A DNA stretch of 32,143 nt. It comes from Phycisphaerales bacterium. Its GTDB lineage: Bacteria; Planctomycetota; Phycisphaerae; Phycisphaerales; UBA1924. The notes beneath the pieces were generated by a model. That model was not told where the DNA came from and did not search any database. It worked only from the letters and a program-made list of their open reading frames with translations. The stretch spans positions 1 through 32,143 of the forward strand of contig RECZ01000064.1 of NCBI GenBank assembly GCA_007693765.1, read 5' to 3'. Shown here in pieces: positions 1 to 7,728 of this stretch (position 1 is its first letter; every line of letters begins with the position of its first letter). Both the position numbers and the translations under genes were made by a program.

Positions 1-55
<55 letters not shown>

Positions 56-64
56 GGGGACGCG

Positions 65-2212
65 TCAGGGGCATGTGTTTCCGAAGTTGGTCAGGACGAT
101 GCTCAGGTCGGCGAAGTCGACGCAGCCGTCGAAGTTGACGTCGGCGACGGGGTTGTAGCCCGGGTCGCCGGCGCAGAGGCCGAAGTTCGCGAGCACGACG
201 CCGATGTCGGCGAAGTCGATCTGCAGGTCGCCGTTGGTGTCGCCGGGGCAATCGAGGATCTCGAAGGCGTCGATGAGATCGTCCGAGCCCTCCGCGTTGG
301 TGACGCGCACGCTGCGCAGGCCGGGCGTCGCGGTCTGATCGATCACCAGCGTGAACTCGGCTTCCGTGCCCAGCGAGTTGGTGGGCGTCATCGTTCCCGA
401 GGTCCAGCCCGTTCCCGAGAGCGCGAGCGTGGTGGGGATCTTGAAGTTTGCGCCGGCGACAGTGCCGGTGACGCTCTGGCCGCGGTAGGCGCTGTTGGGT
501 GAGATTTGGCTCAGCGCGGTGGTGGCGCCGAACACGGTGACGGTGATCTGGTCGGTCGCCACGCGCCCGTCGCTGTCGTAGGCCCACAGGGTGACGTTGT
601 AGTCGCCGCTGGAGGGATAGAAGAACACGGCTTCGTCGGGCGGCGAGAGGAACGCATCGGGGACGCCGTCGCCGATGAGGTCCCATTGCAGTTCGACGAG
701 CGTGGCGCCGGGCATATTGACACGGGAGTTGATGTGCCCGAGGAACCAGCAGGCGGTGTTGGCCTCGCAGCGTTTATCGACGCCGGCGACGGCGGTGGGG
801 GGGCGATCGATGACGGAGCCGAGGAAGATCAGCAGGTCGTAGAGCTGGACGATCTGGTGCGCGTTGGGGCCGACGTCGCTGACGCGGAGCGCGTACGTGG
901 ACGGGGGGACGACACCGGTGAAGATGAACTCAGGATCGCCCGCCTGCGTGTTGTTGGCGAGCCACGAGACACCGGTATTGAGATCGACGAGCTCCAGCGC
1001 GAGGTCGCCCGCGGCGAAGGCCCACACAGATGTGACGGCGCCGTTGCAGCCGGTGGTCTGCTGGCCGTTGTCGTAGATGCCGCCGGCGGGATCGACGAAG
1101 ACGTTGATGATGTCGGGTTCGGAGAGGGTGAAGACGTACCAGTGAGAGCCCGTGTTGTTGGGGCCGGCGGCGCCGTTGAGCGCGAGGTTGCGTTCGGACA
1201 CGCCGCGGCGGATCCCGGGGAGGGGCGCGAGGTCGCCGAAGTCGTGGGCGTCGGCGAGGGTGTGGTTGCCGGCGAATCGTCCGCCGTAGTTGCGGGCGCC
1301 GCCGCGGATCTCGTCGACGGTCAGCATGTCGGTGCTGGTGTGGATCAGCGGCTCCATGAGTTTGGTCTGGTTGCAGGGGACGGTGTGGATCATGCCCAGG
1401 CCGTGCCCGAGTTCGTGGGCGACGAGGTTGCGGAAGCGGCGGAAGTTGTTCGAGGGATCTCCGAGGCTGAGCAGGGTGAAGCGGTTGGTGGCGATGTACA
1501 TGTCGCCGCCGCCGACGGCGAACATTCCCGTCGCGGAGGGGAAGGCGCTGTAGCCGAGGTACGTCGCGCCGGTGGCGTCGGCGCCCCCGATGCGGATGTC
1601 GCCGCGCCAGGGGACGGAGACCTCACTGGTGTCCATGGGGGAGTTGTCGTCGGCGACCTCGCGGAAGCGCAGGCCGGTGTTCATCTGCCACGCGGCGATC
1701 GACTGCCGGATGTGCTCGCGGCCGCGGTCGACGTCGTTGAACCTGTTGATGAGCTGCTGATTGAGCTCGTTGGGGCCGATTGTGGCGGGGTCGATGCCGG
1801 CGAGGCCCCACTGCACGCCGTCGTCGGGGAAGCTGAACGTGAGATTGGCGGGCGCGGCCTGGCCGCTGGGGCCGAACCCGGCCCCGCCCGTCCACACCAC
1901 GGTGTCGGTGAAGAACCGCGGCCCGGGAGACTGGCCGAGCATCGCGGGTGGGAGCAGGGCGTGCTGGTCCATCGCGCGCTGCATCTCCTCGCGCGTCATG
2001 TTCTCGGGGAAGCACATGGGCAGGCCCGCGGCGTGGCGGAGGAACGCCTCGCGCACGGGGTCGCAGCCGTCGTGGTGCGGCGCGGCGGCGGCGGGGGTCG
2101 CCGTGTCGTCGGGTGCGCTCGCGCCGGCGAGGGCGGAGGCGCCCGCCGCGGCGATGATTGCGCTGAGTCGGCGCATTGACAGCGGCGAGGTGGGTGTGGT
2201 GGGCTTTTGCAT
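65..2212 (-). CDS. Secreted matrixin-like zinc metalloprotease with PKD, IPT-like and dockerin-like domains
   Basis: A 715-residue exported protein predicted to cleave proteins outside the cell. The ATG at 2212 has GGAGG eight bases upstream and precedes a signal peptide (hydrophobic stretch near residues 14-32, ending in an Ala-rich cleavage region); the open frame extends further upstream, but that extension has no homology-like character. The zinc site HELGHGLGMIH is at residues 266-276 and fits the HExxHxxGxxH metzincin pattern. A pre-peptidase-like beta domain follows (about 375-460), then a PKD-like domain (about 470-555, with WDLIGDG and DYNVTLWAYDSDG), an IPT/TIG-like domain (about 560-650) and two dockerin-type Ca-binding repeats (655-715, DTNGDLQIDFADIGVVLANFG-like pair). 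Known for the families: metzincins use the three His to hold zinc, and dockerin-like tails are common on exported planctomycete proteins. The substrate is unknown. Confidence 0.85.
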   Translation of the reverse strand: MQKPTTPTSPLSMRRLSAIIAAAGASALAGASAPDDTATPAAAAPHHDGCDPVREAFLRHAAGLPMCFPENMTREEMQRAMDQHALLPPAMLGQSPGPRFFTDTVVWTGGAGFGPSGQAAPANLTFSFPDDGVQWGLAGIDPATIGPNELNQQLINRFNDVDRGREHIRQSIAAWQMNTGLRFREVADDNSPMDTSEVSVPWRGDIRIGGADATGATYLGYSAFPSATGMFAVGGGDMYIATNRFTLLSLGDPSNNFRRFRNLVAHELGHGLGMIHTVPCNQTKLMEPLIHTSTDMLTVDEIRGGARNYGGRFAGNHTLADAHDFGDLAPLPGIRRGVSERNLALNGAAGPNNTGSHWYVFTLSEPDIINVFVDPAGGIYDNGQQTTGCNGAVTSVWAFAAGDLALELVDLNTGVSWLANNTQAGDPEFIFTGVVPPSTYALRVSDVGPNAHQIVQLYDLLIFLGSVIDRPPTAVAGVDKRCEANTACWFLGHINSRVNMPGATLVELQWDLIGDGVPDAFLSPPDEAVFFYPSSGDYNVTLWAYDSDGRVATDQITVTVFGATTALSQISPNSAYRGQSVTGTVAGANFKIPTTLALSGTGWTSGTMTPTNSLGTEAEFTLVIDQTATPGLRSVRVTNAEGSDDLIDAFEILDCPGDTNGDLQIDFADIGVVLANFGLCAGDPGYNPVADVNFDGCVDFADLSIVLTNFGNTCP

Positions 2213-2287
2213 GTGCGCAACCTCCAGGGATCGATGCGGGACTCGCGCGCGTATCGGGGTACGTGGCGGCCGCTGGTCTTCGTGCAA

Positions 2288-2303
2288 CCGCTCGCGCGAG
2301 CGG
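2288..2303. repeat. 16-bp perfect palindrome upstream of the metalloprotease
   Basis: CCGCTCGCGCGAGCGG is its own reverse complement and lies about 75 bases upstream of the metalloprotease start. It could be an operator or a hairpin in the leader. Short GC palindromes also arise by chance in such GC-rich DNA, so no role is assigned. Confidence 0.4.
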
Positions 2304-2389
2304 CCCTGGGTCGTCAACCAGCGTACAGGAATCGGCACCTGAGTCCAGTAAAAAACGGGCGACCCGCGAAAACACCGATCTGGGCAATG

Positions 2390-2414
2390 AAAAACGCGGC
2401 CCGGTGGGCCGCGT
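2390..2414 (-). terminator. Rho-independent terminator after the STN-like gene
   Basis: A perfect 9-bp stem (2394-2402 with 2406-2414) around a 3-base loop is followed, reading the minus strand, by five T. It lies about 45 bases past the stop codon of the gene ending at 2457 and separates it from the metalloprotease gene downstream. Confidence 0.85.
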
Positions 2415-2456
2415 CGGTGGTTGCTTCCTGGTGTCCCTGCGGGGTCGGGGGCGTCG

Positions 2457-3368
2457 TCAGTTGCCGGCGGCGCCGGTGACGGGCACGGTGCGCACGCCGG
2501 TGACGGCGGAGTTCTTGGCCGTGCCGTGCGTGGTGACGTAGCGCCCGCTGGCGGGTCGCGCGGAGGAGCGGTTGCTCGGCCAGAAGGGGTAGCCGTCGAT
2601 CTGGCGATGGATGTAGTCCGGTGCACGGATGAGGAGGCGTCCGTCGTGGAAGCGCATGCTGGCGCCGTCGCCGCCGCGGTCGAGCCACTGCTCGGGCTCG
2701 ACGCTGTCCATGATGATGTTCATGAGTTGCTCGACTCGGACCTCTTCGGGCTCGATATCGTCCTCGTCGCCGGGATCCTGGAAGATGCCGCCTCCTCCTC
2801 CGCCGCCGCCGCGTTGGCCGCCCTGCTGGAGGACGGAGTCGAGGTCGAGGTCGGGGACGTTGGTGAAGTTGGGGATGACGAAGAGCAGGTCGCTGATGTC
2901 GTAGATCTTGAGCGTGGTGCGCCGGTTGAGGCGCGACTTGGGCCCGACCTCGAGCATGCCCGAGGGGGTGAGCTGCCAAGTGCTCTGGTCGAAGTCGTCC
3001 TGCGTGTGCTCGAGGACGCGCTCGAGCATGGTCAGCAGCGGGGCGCCGCGGACGCTGAGCGTGACGGTCTGGTCCTTGTTGAGCCCGGAGACGGCGCCGG
3101 CGTCGTCGTCCCACTTGACGTCGAGGGTGAGGTCGCCGACCTGCTCGATGAACGTCATCACGTCCTGGAGGCGCGACTCGTTCATCTCGAGGGTGACGTT
3201 CCGCATGAGGCGCTCGAGCGTGACGCGGCGCGGGTCGGCGGCGGCGCGCCGGTTCTGGGCGCCGGCGAGGCGTTCGTTGAGCGATTGGGCCAATGTCTCG
3301 CCGGTCGCGCCGAGGGCGACGATCGCGCCGAGCGCGAGTCCGAGGATGGTTGCGGGTCGTGTTCGCAT
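2457..3368 (-). CDS. Exported STN/secretin-N-domain-like protein
   Basis: A 303-residue protein with an N-terminal signal peptide (hydrophobic residues 7-26, ending ETLAQS). Residues about 45-150 resemble the STN/secretin N0 fold: an LQDVMTFIEQVGDLTLDVKW stretch, a beta segment VTLSVRGAPLLTMLERVL, then a strand marked by SGMLEVG. The next part (KIYDISDLLFVIPNF) resembles the linker that follows STN domains in planctomycete exported proteins. A Gly-rich run near residue 185 and an acidic stretch precede a second small domain (about 215-275). No secretin pore domain is present, so this is not a complete secretin. The start at 3368 has only a weak GTGAGA upstream; the same frame stays open further up without protein-like sequence. 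A terminator lies just after the stop. Its function is unknown; it may act in assembly or binding at the envelope. Confidence 0.7.
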   Translation of the reverse strand: MRTRPATILGLALGAIVALGATGETLAQSLNERLAGAQNRRAAADPRRVTLERLMRNVTLEMNESRLQDVMTFIEQVGDLTLDVKWDDDAGAVSGLNKDQTVTLSVRGAPLLTMLERVLEHTQDDFDQSTWQLTPSGMLEVGPKSRLNRRTTLKIYDISDLLFVIPNFTNVPDLDLDSVLQQGGQRGGGGGGGGIFQDPGDEDDIEPEEVRVEQLMNIIMDSVEPEQWLDRGGDGASMRFHDGRLLIRAPDYIHRQIDGYPFWPSNRSSARPASGRYVTTHGTAKNSAVTGVRTVPVTGAAGN

Positions 3369-3496
3369 GGCGTTTCTCACGTCAAAAGCATAGGCCGGCG
3401 GGGATGGCGACGTCCCCCATGGGTACCTATACGCCCGTATCGGCCCCGGGATGCCGCGACTTGCCCCGACGGGCTCCAACCATCGCTCCGTGCCGC

Positions 3497-5368
3497 TCAG
3501 GGGCGGGTTTCGCGCAACGCCGCGGTGGCCCGTAGCGTCTCGTCGATCGCCAGGAGGGTCGCGACGTTGGCGTCGATCTGGAGGCGCTGGTCCCACGGGC
3601 TGGCGCGCACGCCGCCGATGGCGCGGTCGCGGTCGCGGAACATGTGCATGAGGGCGTCGTCCACGGTGAGCTGCAGCAGGAAGCGGAGCGAGCGCGAGAG
3701 GCGCGCCAGCTCCGCGCCGGTCTCGTCGGCGTCGGTGAGCCGCGGGTCGGCGAGCATGGTGGCGAGCAGCGCGACGGGGCGGGCGGCCTGCCAGTTGGGG
3801 AGCATCGAGCGCGAGGCCGTGAAGACGACGCCGCCGAGGAAGTCCGGGGCGTCGTCGCCGGCGTCGGCGACGGTGATCTGGTGGCGCCACACGAGCTCGC
3901 GCATCTCGCGGAGGGCGGTCGCGGCGGGCACGGGGGCGCCCTCGTCGAGCAGCGCCAACTCCGCCCAGCCCAGCCACGGGGACATCGCGACGAGCATGCC
4001 GGGGGGCGTCTCGCGGAAGAGCGCCCGCGTCGCGGACCGCGCCAGGGCGCGCGTCTCGTCGGGCGGGGAGAGATCGTCGGGGATGACGCCCGCGCCCACG
4101 CTCAGCGCGTAGGCCACGAGGGCGCGGGCGGCGTCGGGGATCGCGTTGTCCCAGCCGGCGTCGGGGTCGTAGGCGTCGAGCGTGCGCAGCGCGGCGGCGA
4201 GCAGCGCATCGTCGTCGCGCTCGTCGCGGTCGCGGAGTCCGGGCGGGCGGGCCCCGGCGTGGGCGGCGGCGGCGATGAACGCGCTGGCGACGACGGGGTC
4301 GCGCAGCGAGGCCTTGTCGTGGGCGGCGATGAGGTCGAGCTGCGTCCAGGCGAAGCGGGCGGCGCGCACGCCGTCGGCGCGATCGACCCACCCGCCGGAG
4401 GCGTGGCGGAACAGGGCGTACGCGGTGAGCGCGCGCTGCACGGGGGAGGCGACGAGGGGGTCGTACGAGTCGAGCCAGGGCTGGTAGTCGCCCATCATCA
4501 CGTGCACGTCGTCGCGCCGGAGTTCGCGCGACATCAGGTGTCGGACGATGGCGCGTGAGGCGTCTCGGAGCGTGCGCTCCGATACGGCCGCGTGCGAGAG
4601 CACGCGCCCGCCGCGGAAGAGAAAGACGGGCTCCTCACCCGGCTCCGTCTGGGCGAGGTGCTGCACGGGGAAGCGGTAGAGGATCACGCCGTGATCGGCG
4701 CGCAGGGTGTCGAGGCCGAGCGGGGGAAGGTCGAGGTCGGCGCACGCGGCGATGAGCCCCTGCGCAGAAGATGTGTTGGCGCTGAGCAGCGCGCCCGGGA
4801 AGTAGGCCCGCACGCGCTGCCCGACCCGCGCCGCCACGCCCTCGACGCCGTGCGAGACCTGGTTCGCCGCGTCGCTGAAGGTGGCGCCGGCGAGCGGGAT
4901 CATGGCGCCGCCGATCTGCACGTCGATGGTCATGCGTTGGGCCGTGTCGCGCAGGGCCTCGTCGCGGAGGGCGTCGCGTGCGACGGGGGCGCGCTCGGTG
5001 GCCTGCAGCATGGCGCCGCGGGCGGCGCGCCACACGGCCGTGCCGTCGGTGACGACCTCCGTGCCGCGCCCCACGATCACGCCCGAGAGCCGCAGGGTGA
5101 CGCTGGCGCTGTGGGCGCCCTCCGGGTCGACGAAACTGGGCTCGGCGGGCGCATCCCACGCCCGCACCCACGCGCTGACCTCGTGGTAGGCCTCGAGCGT
5201 CTGGGCGGCGCCGGGCATGCCCACGGTCGCGGCGGCGGCGGCGGCGTGCGGGGGGGGGCTGAGGACCAGGATGCAGGTCAGGGCCGCGCCGATCGCCAGC
5301 GCAATCGGACGTTGCCGCGCGGCCCCACGGGTGTTGCGTGGAGGCAACGCCGCGGCGCCACCCGACAC
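3497..5368 (-). CDS. Large exported protein of unknown function
   Basis: A protein of about 620 residues that I do not recognise. It begins with a signal-peptide-like segment (basic RNTRGAARQRP, then IALAIGAALTCILVLS and an Ala-rich stretch). The N-terminal third is a mixed alpha/beta domain (ASVTLRLSGVIVGRG, then VVTDGTAVWRAARGAMLQA). The remainder is helical and Ala-rich, with recurring segments such as ALTAYALF, AARALVAYALS and VASAFIAAAA that could form an alpha-alpha toroid. No catalytic motif stands out. The start is uncertain: no ATG precedes the signal peptide at a sensible distance. GTG at 5368 is used; TTG at 5347 is equally possible (616 residues). Neither has a clear Shine-Dalgarno sequence. 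The stop is 128 bases upstream of the STN-like gene on the same strand. Confidence 0.7.
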   Translation of the reverse strand: MSGGAAALPPRNTRGAARQRPIALAIGAALTCILVLSPPPHAAAAAATVGMPGAAQTLEAYHEVSAWVRAWDAPAEPSFVDPEGAHSASVTLRLSGVIVGRGTEVVTDGTAVWRAARGAMLQATERAPVARDALRDEALRDTAQRMTIDVQIGGAMIPLAGATFSDAANQVSHGVEGVAARVGQRVRAYFPGALLSANTSSAQGLIAACADLDLPPLGLDTLRADHGVILYRFPVQHLAQTEPGEEPVFLFRGGRVLSHAAVSERTLRDASRAIVRHLMSRELRRDDVHVMMGDYQPWLDSYDPLVASPVQRALTAYALFRHASGGWVDRADGVRAARFAWTQLDLIAAHDKASLRDPVVASAFIAAAAHAGARPPGLRDRDERDDDALLAAALRTLDAYDPDAGWDNAIPDAARALVAYALSVGAGVIPDDLSPPDETRALARSATRALFRETPPGMLVAMSPWLGWAELALLDEGAPVPAATALREMRELVWRHQITVADAGDDAPDFLGGVVFTASRSMLPNWQAARPVALLATMLADPRLTDADETGAELARLSRSLRFLLQLTVDDALMHMFRDRDRAIGGVRASPWDQRLQIDANVATLLAIDETLRATAALRETRP

Positions 5369-5525
5369 GCCCGTTCGCGGGTTATTGGACAGGCAACCCC
5401 AGCGCACGCCCTCCGGGGGCGGTTTTCCACCGTGGCGCCACCCCGGGGGGGCCGCGCGGCGCGCGGGTTGTTTCTCTGTAGGGTGGACAATCCCAGACCC
5501 GCGGAAAAACAGAGAGCAGGAAGTT

Positions 5526-5624
5526 ATGACACGCATCAACAGCATCTCCAATGTGCTCGCCATGACCGCGTATCAGCGTCGCGTTCTGGTGATCGCGGCC
5601 CTCGCGTTCGTCGCCATGTGCTGA
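5526..5624 (+). CDS. Candidate 32-residue small hydrophobic protein
   Basis: A short frame that starts MTRINSISNVLAM and ends LVIAALAFVAMC. The ATG at 5526 is preceded by AGGAAG a few bases upstream. The product has a polar N-terminus, a Tyr-Gln-Arg-Arg turn and a C-terminal hydrophobic stretch of about 14 residues ending in Cys, so it could be a single-helix membrane peptide. It stands alone between two minus-strand genes and is followed 45 bases later by a strong terminator, which gives a complete small transcription unit. No convincing promoter was found; TAGGGT and GACAAT upstream are weak -10 candidates. It may instead be a chance frame in a small RNA. Confidence 0.45.
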   Translation: MTRINSISNVLAMTAYQRRVLVIAALAFVAMC

Positions 5625-5662
5625 ATCGACGGGCGGCGGTGCGTCGGGTGTGAGCGTACGCG

Positions 5663-5708
5663 AAAGAAAACGGGCCTGCGCGTCGGTTCGCGCAGGCCCG
5701 TGTGTTTT
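5663..5708. terminator. Bidirectional rho-independent terminator
   Basis: A perfect 13-bp stem (5670-5682 with 5689-5701) and a 6-base loop. On the plus strand it is followed by GTGTTTT, and on the minus strand by TTTTCTTT. It can therefore end both the plus-strand micro-gene and the minus-strand rpsA transcript, which converge here. Confidence 0.9.
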
Positions 5709-5765
5709 ACTGCTGGGGGGTTCGTGCGGGGCCGGGGGGGGCGCGTCCCGCGCGTGGGGGGAGAC

Positions 5766-7526
5766 TTAGAACTGGATCTTGTCGGTGCCCATGGCGCCGT
5801 GGTCGTCCATGCCGCCGCGCTGGGGCCCGCCGCCGGGGGCGGCGCGCTTCTCGGTGCGCTCGTGGCGTTCCTCGTCGGCGGCGCCCCACTGGGCCCGCTT
5901 GAGGGAGAGGCCGATCTTGCGGTCGTCGATGTCGACGCGGAGGATCTTGACGTCGACCTCTTGGTTGGGCTTGACCACTTCCTGCGGGTTCTCGACCTTG
6001 TGGTCGGCGAGTTCGGAGATGTGGAGGAGGCCTTCGAGGTCGTCCTCGAGTTCGACGAAGACGCCGAAGTTGGTGATCTTCGTGACCTTGCCGCGGACGA
6101 CCATGCCGGGCTGGTAGGCGCCGGGGATGGCGCTGATCCAGGGGTCTTCGGTGAGCTGCTTCTGGCCGAGCGAGATGCGCTGCTTGTCGAGGTCGACGTC
6201 GAGGACGACGCACTTGATGACGTCGCCCTTGTTGATCATCTCGTTGGGGTGCGCGACCTTGCGCGTCCAGGAGAGGTCGGAGACGTGCAGCAGGCCGTCG
6301 ATGCCGGGCTCGATCTCGACGAAGGCGCCGTAGTTGACGAGGTTGCGGACCGCGCCCTCGATGACGGTGCCGACGGGGTACTTCTCGGCGACGAGCTCCC
6401 AGGGGTTGACCTCGATCTGCTTCATGCCGAGCGAGATCTCCTGCTTGTCCTTGTCGATCTCGAGAACGACGACCTCGACCTCCTGCGCGACGGAGACGAG
6501 CTCCGACGGGTGGTTGACGCGGCGCGTCCACGACATCTCGGAGATGTGCACGAGGCCCTCGATGCCGTCCTCGAGCTTCACGAAGGCGCCGTAGGACATG
6601 ATGTTCACGACCTCGCCCTTCACGCGGCTGTTGACGGGGTAGCGCTTCTCGATCTCCTCCCACGGGGAGGCCTCGCGCTGCTTGAGGCCGAGGGCGATCT
6701 TCTCGCGGTCGTAGTCGATGTTGAGGACCTTGACCTCGATCTTCTGATCGATCTTGACAATGTCGGACGGGTGGTTGACGCGCCCCCACGACATGTCGGT
6801 GATGTGCAGCAGGCCGTCGATGCCGCCGAGGTCGACGAAGGCGCCGAAGTCGGCGATGTTCTTGACGGTGCCGGTGACGATGTCGCCCTCGTTGATCGTG
6901 CCGAGCAGGCGCTTCTTGGCCGTCTCGCGCTCGTGCTCGATGAGCTTGCGGCGGGAGACGACGATGTTGCGGCGCTCGAGGTCGATCTTGAGGATCTCGG
7001 CGCGGACGTCGCGCCCGATGAAGTCGCCGATGTCGTGCGGGCGACGGATGTCGACCTGCGAGGCGGGGAGGAAGGCGGGGATGCCGATGTCCACCAGCAG
7101 GCCGCCCTTGATCTTGCGCATGACGCGCCCCTCAACGACGTCGCCCTCGTTGGTCGTCTCGATCAGGCGCTGCCAGTTGATGATGCGGTCGGCCTTGCGC
7201 TTGGAGATCTCGACGAGGCCGCCGTCGCCCTCGACGCGCTCGAGCAGCACCTTGATCTTGTCGCCCACCTGAACGTCGGCGACGTTGTCGAACTCTTCCT
7301 TTTTGATCAGCCCCTCGGACTTCAGGCCCATGTCGACGATCACGTCGTCGCCGGCGAAGCCGATCACGGTGGCCTCGAGGATCGAGCCGGGGGTGAAGTC
7401 CTGGATCGAGCCGTCGAGGATCTCGTCCATCGTGTCGATCTGGCGGTCGGTCGCGTACGCCTGGAAAAGCTCGTTGGCTTCGGCGTCCGCCACGCCCAGA
7501 GAGGCGATCAGGGATTCATCGATCAT
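5766..7526 (-). CDS. rpsA: Ribosomal protein S1
   Basis: A 586-residue protein with six S1 RNA-binding repeats, the usual number for S1 of Gram-negative type (E. coli S1 is 557 residues). The first two repeats (from about residues 47 and 130) are divergent, as is normal for the ribosome-docking end. The last four carry classic cores such as GTVKNIADFGAFVDL, GEVVNIMSYGAFVKL, GAVRNLVNYGAFVEI and GKVTKITNFGVFVEL, each followed by an LLHIS-type segment. A charged tail of about 35 residues follows. S1 brings mRNA to the 30S subunit and matters most for messages with weak Shine-Dalgarno sites, which are frequent in this window. The ATG at 7526 has AAAGGA about nine bases upstream. A promoter lies about 150 bases upstream, which gives a long leader that could serve autoregulation. 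Confidence 0.96.
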   Translation of the reverse strand: MIDESLIASLGVADAEANELFQAYATDRQIDTMDEILDGSIQDFTPGSILEATVIGFAGDDVIVDMGLKSEGLIKKEEFDNVADVQVGDKIKVLLERVEGDGGLVEISKRKADRIINWQRLIETTNEGDVVEGRVMRKIKGGLLVDIGIPAFLPASQVDIRRPHDIGDFIGRDVRAEILKIDLERRNIVVSRRKLIEHERETAKKRLLGTINEGDIVTGTVKNIADFGAFVDLGGIDGLLHITDMSWGRVNHPSDIVKIDQKIEVKVLNIDYDREKIALGLKQREASPWEEIEKRYPVNSRVKGEVVNIMSYGAFVKLEDGIEGLVHISEMSWTRRVNHPSELVSVAQEVEVVVLEIDKDKQEISLGMKQIEVNPWELVAEKYPVGTVIEGAVRNLVNYGAFVEIEPGIDGLLHVSDLSWTRKVAHPNEMINKGDVIKCVVLDVDLDKQRISLGQKQLTEDPWISAIPGAYQPGMVVRGKVTKITNFGVFVELEDDLEGLLHISELADHKVENPQEVVKPNQEVDVKILRVDIDDRKIGLSLKRAQWGAADEERHERTEKRAAPGGGPQRGGMDDHGAMGTDKIQF

Positions 7527-7672
7527 TGCGTTGTGGTCCTTTCCGTGGCCCGCCTCCGGAACTGGCAGGCCGACGCTCGCGTTTGGCCGCACGAGCCGCG
7601 GCGCCCCCGAGGGGCGGTTCGAACGCCTCGTCGCCGCTGCACGCGCAGTGGGTCTTCGACGAGGGGGGGACG

Positions 7673-7700
7673 AGTGTAGCACGCTTCCGCGGCGCATCAA
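7673..7700 (-). promoter_or_regulatory. rpsA promoter
   Basis: Reading the minus strand, TTGATG (7695-7700) and TACACT (7673-7678) are separated by 16 bases, a good sigma-70-type pair between the mutY stop and the rpsA start. The predicted transcript has a leader of about 140 bases, including a strong GC hairpin near 7600-7620 (CGCCCC paired with GGGGCG). Confidence 0.6.
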
Positions 7701-7728
7701 AGACCCCAACGCCATTCTCGCAAAGGAT

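Noticed and set aside
506-2179. Plus-strand open frame of 557 codons opposite the metalloprotease
   Set aside because: Val/Gly/Glu-rich translation of the antisense strand of a well-supported gene, caused by high GC; no ribosome binding site or domain.
2457-4391. Longer form of the STN-like protein starting near 4391
   Set aside because: The extra 340 residues are Arg-rich out-of-frame sequence of the neighbouring exported protein; the signal peptide marks the true start near 3368.
5217-5523. Longer form of the micro-gene starting at 5217
   Set aside because: The upstream part overlaps the N-terminus of the minus-strand gene and lacks a ribosome binding site; AGGAAG points to the ATG at 5526.
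6000-7300. Direct repeats within rpsA
   Set aside because: They are the conserved cores of the S1 domains and not a separate DNA repeat element.
5700-7679. Plus-strand open frame of 659 codons opposite rpsA
   Set aside because: Highly repetitive Asp/Leu/Val composition mirrors the S1 repeats on the other strand; rpsA is certain.
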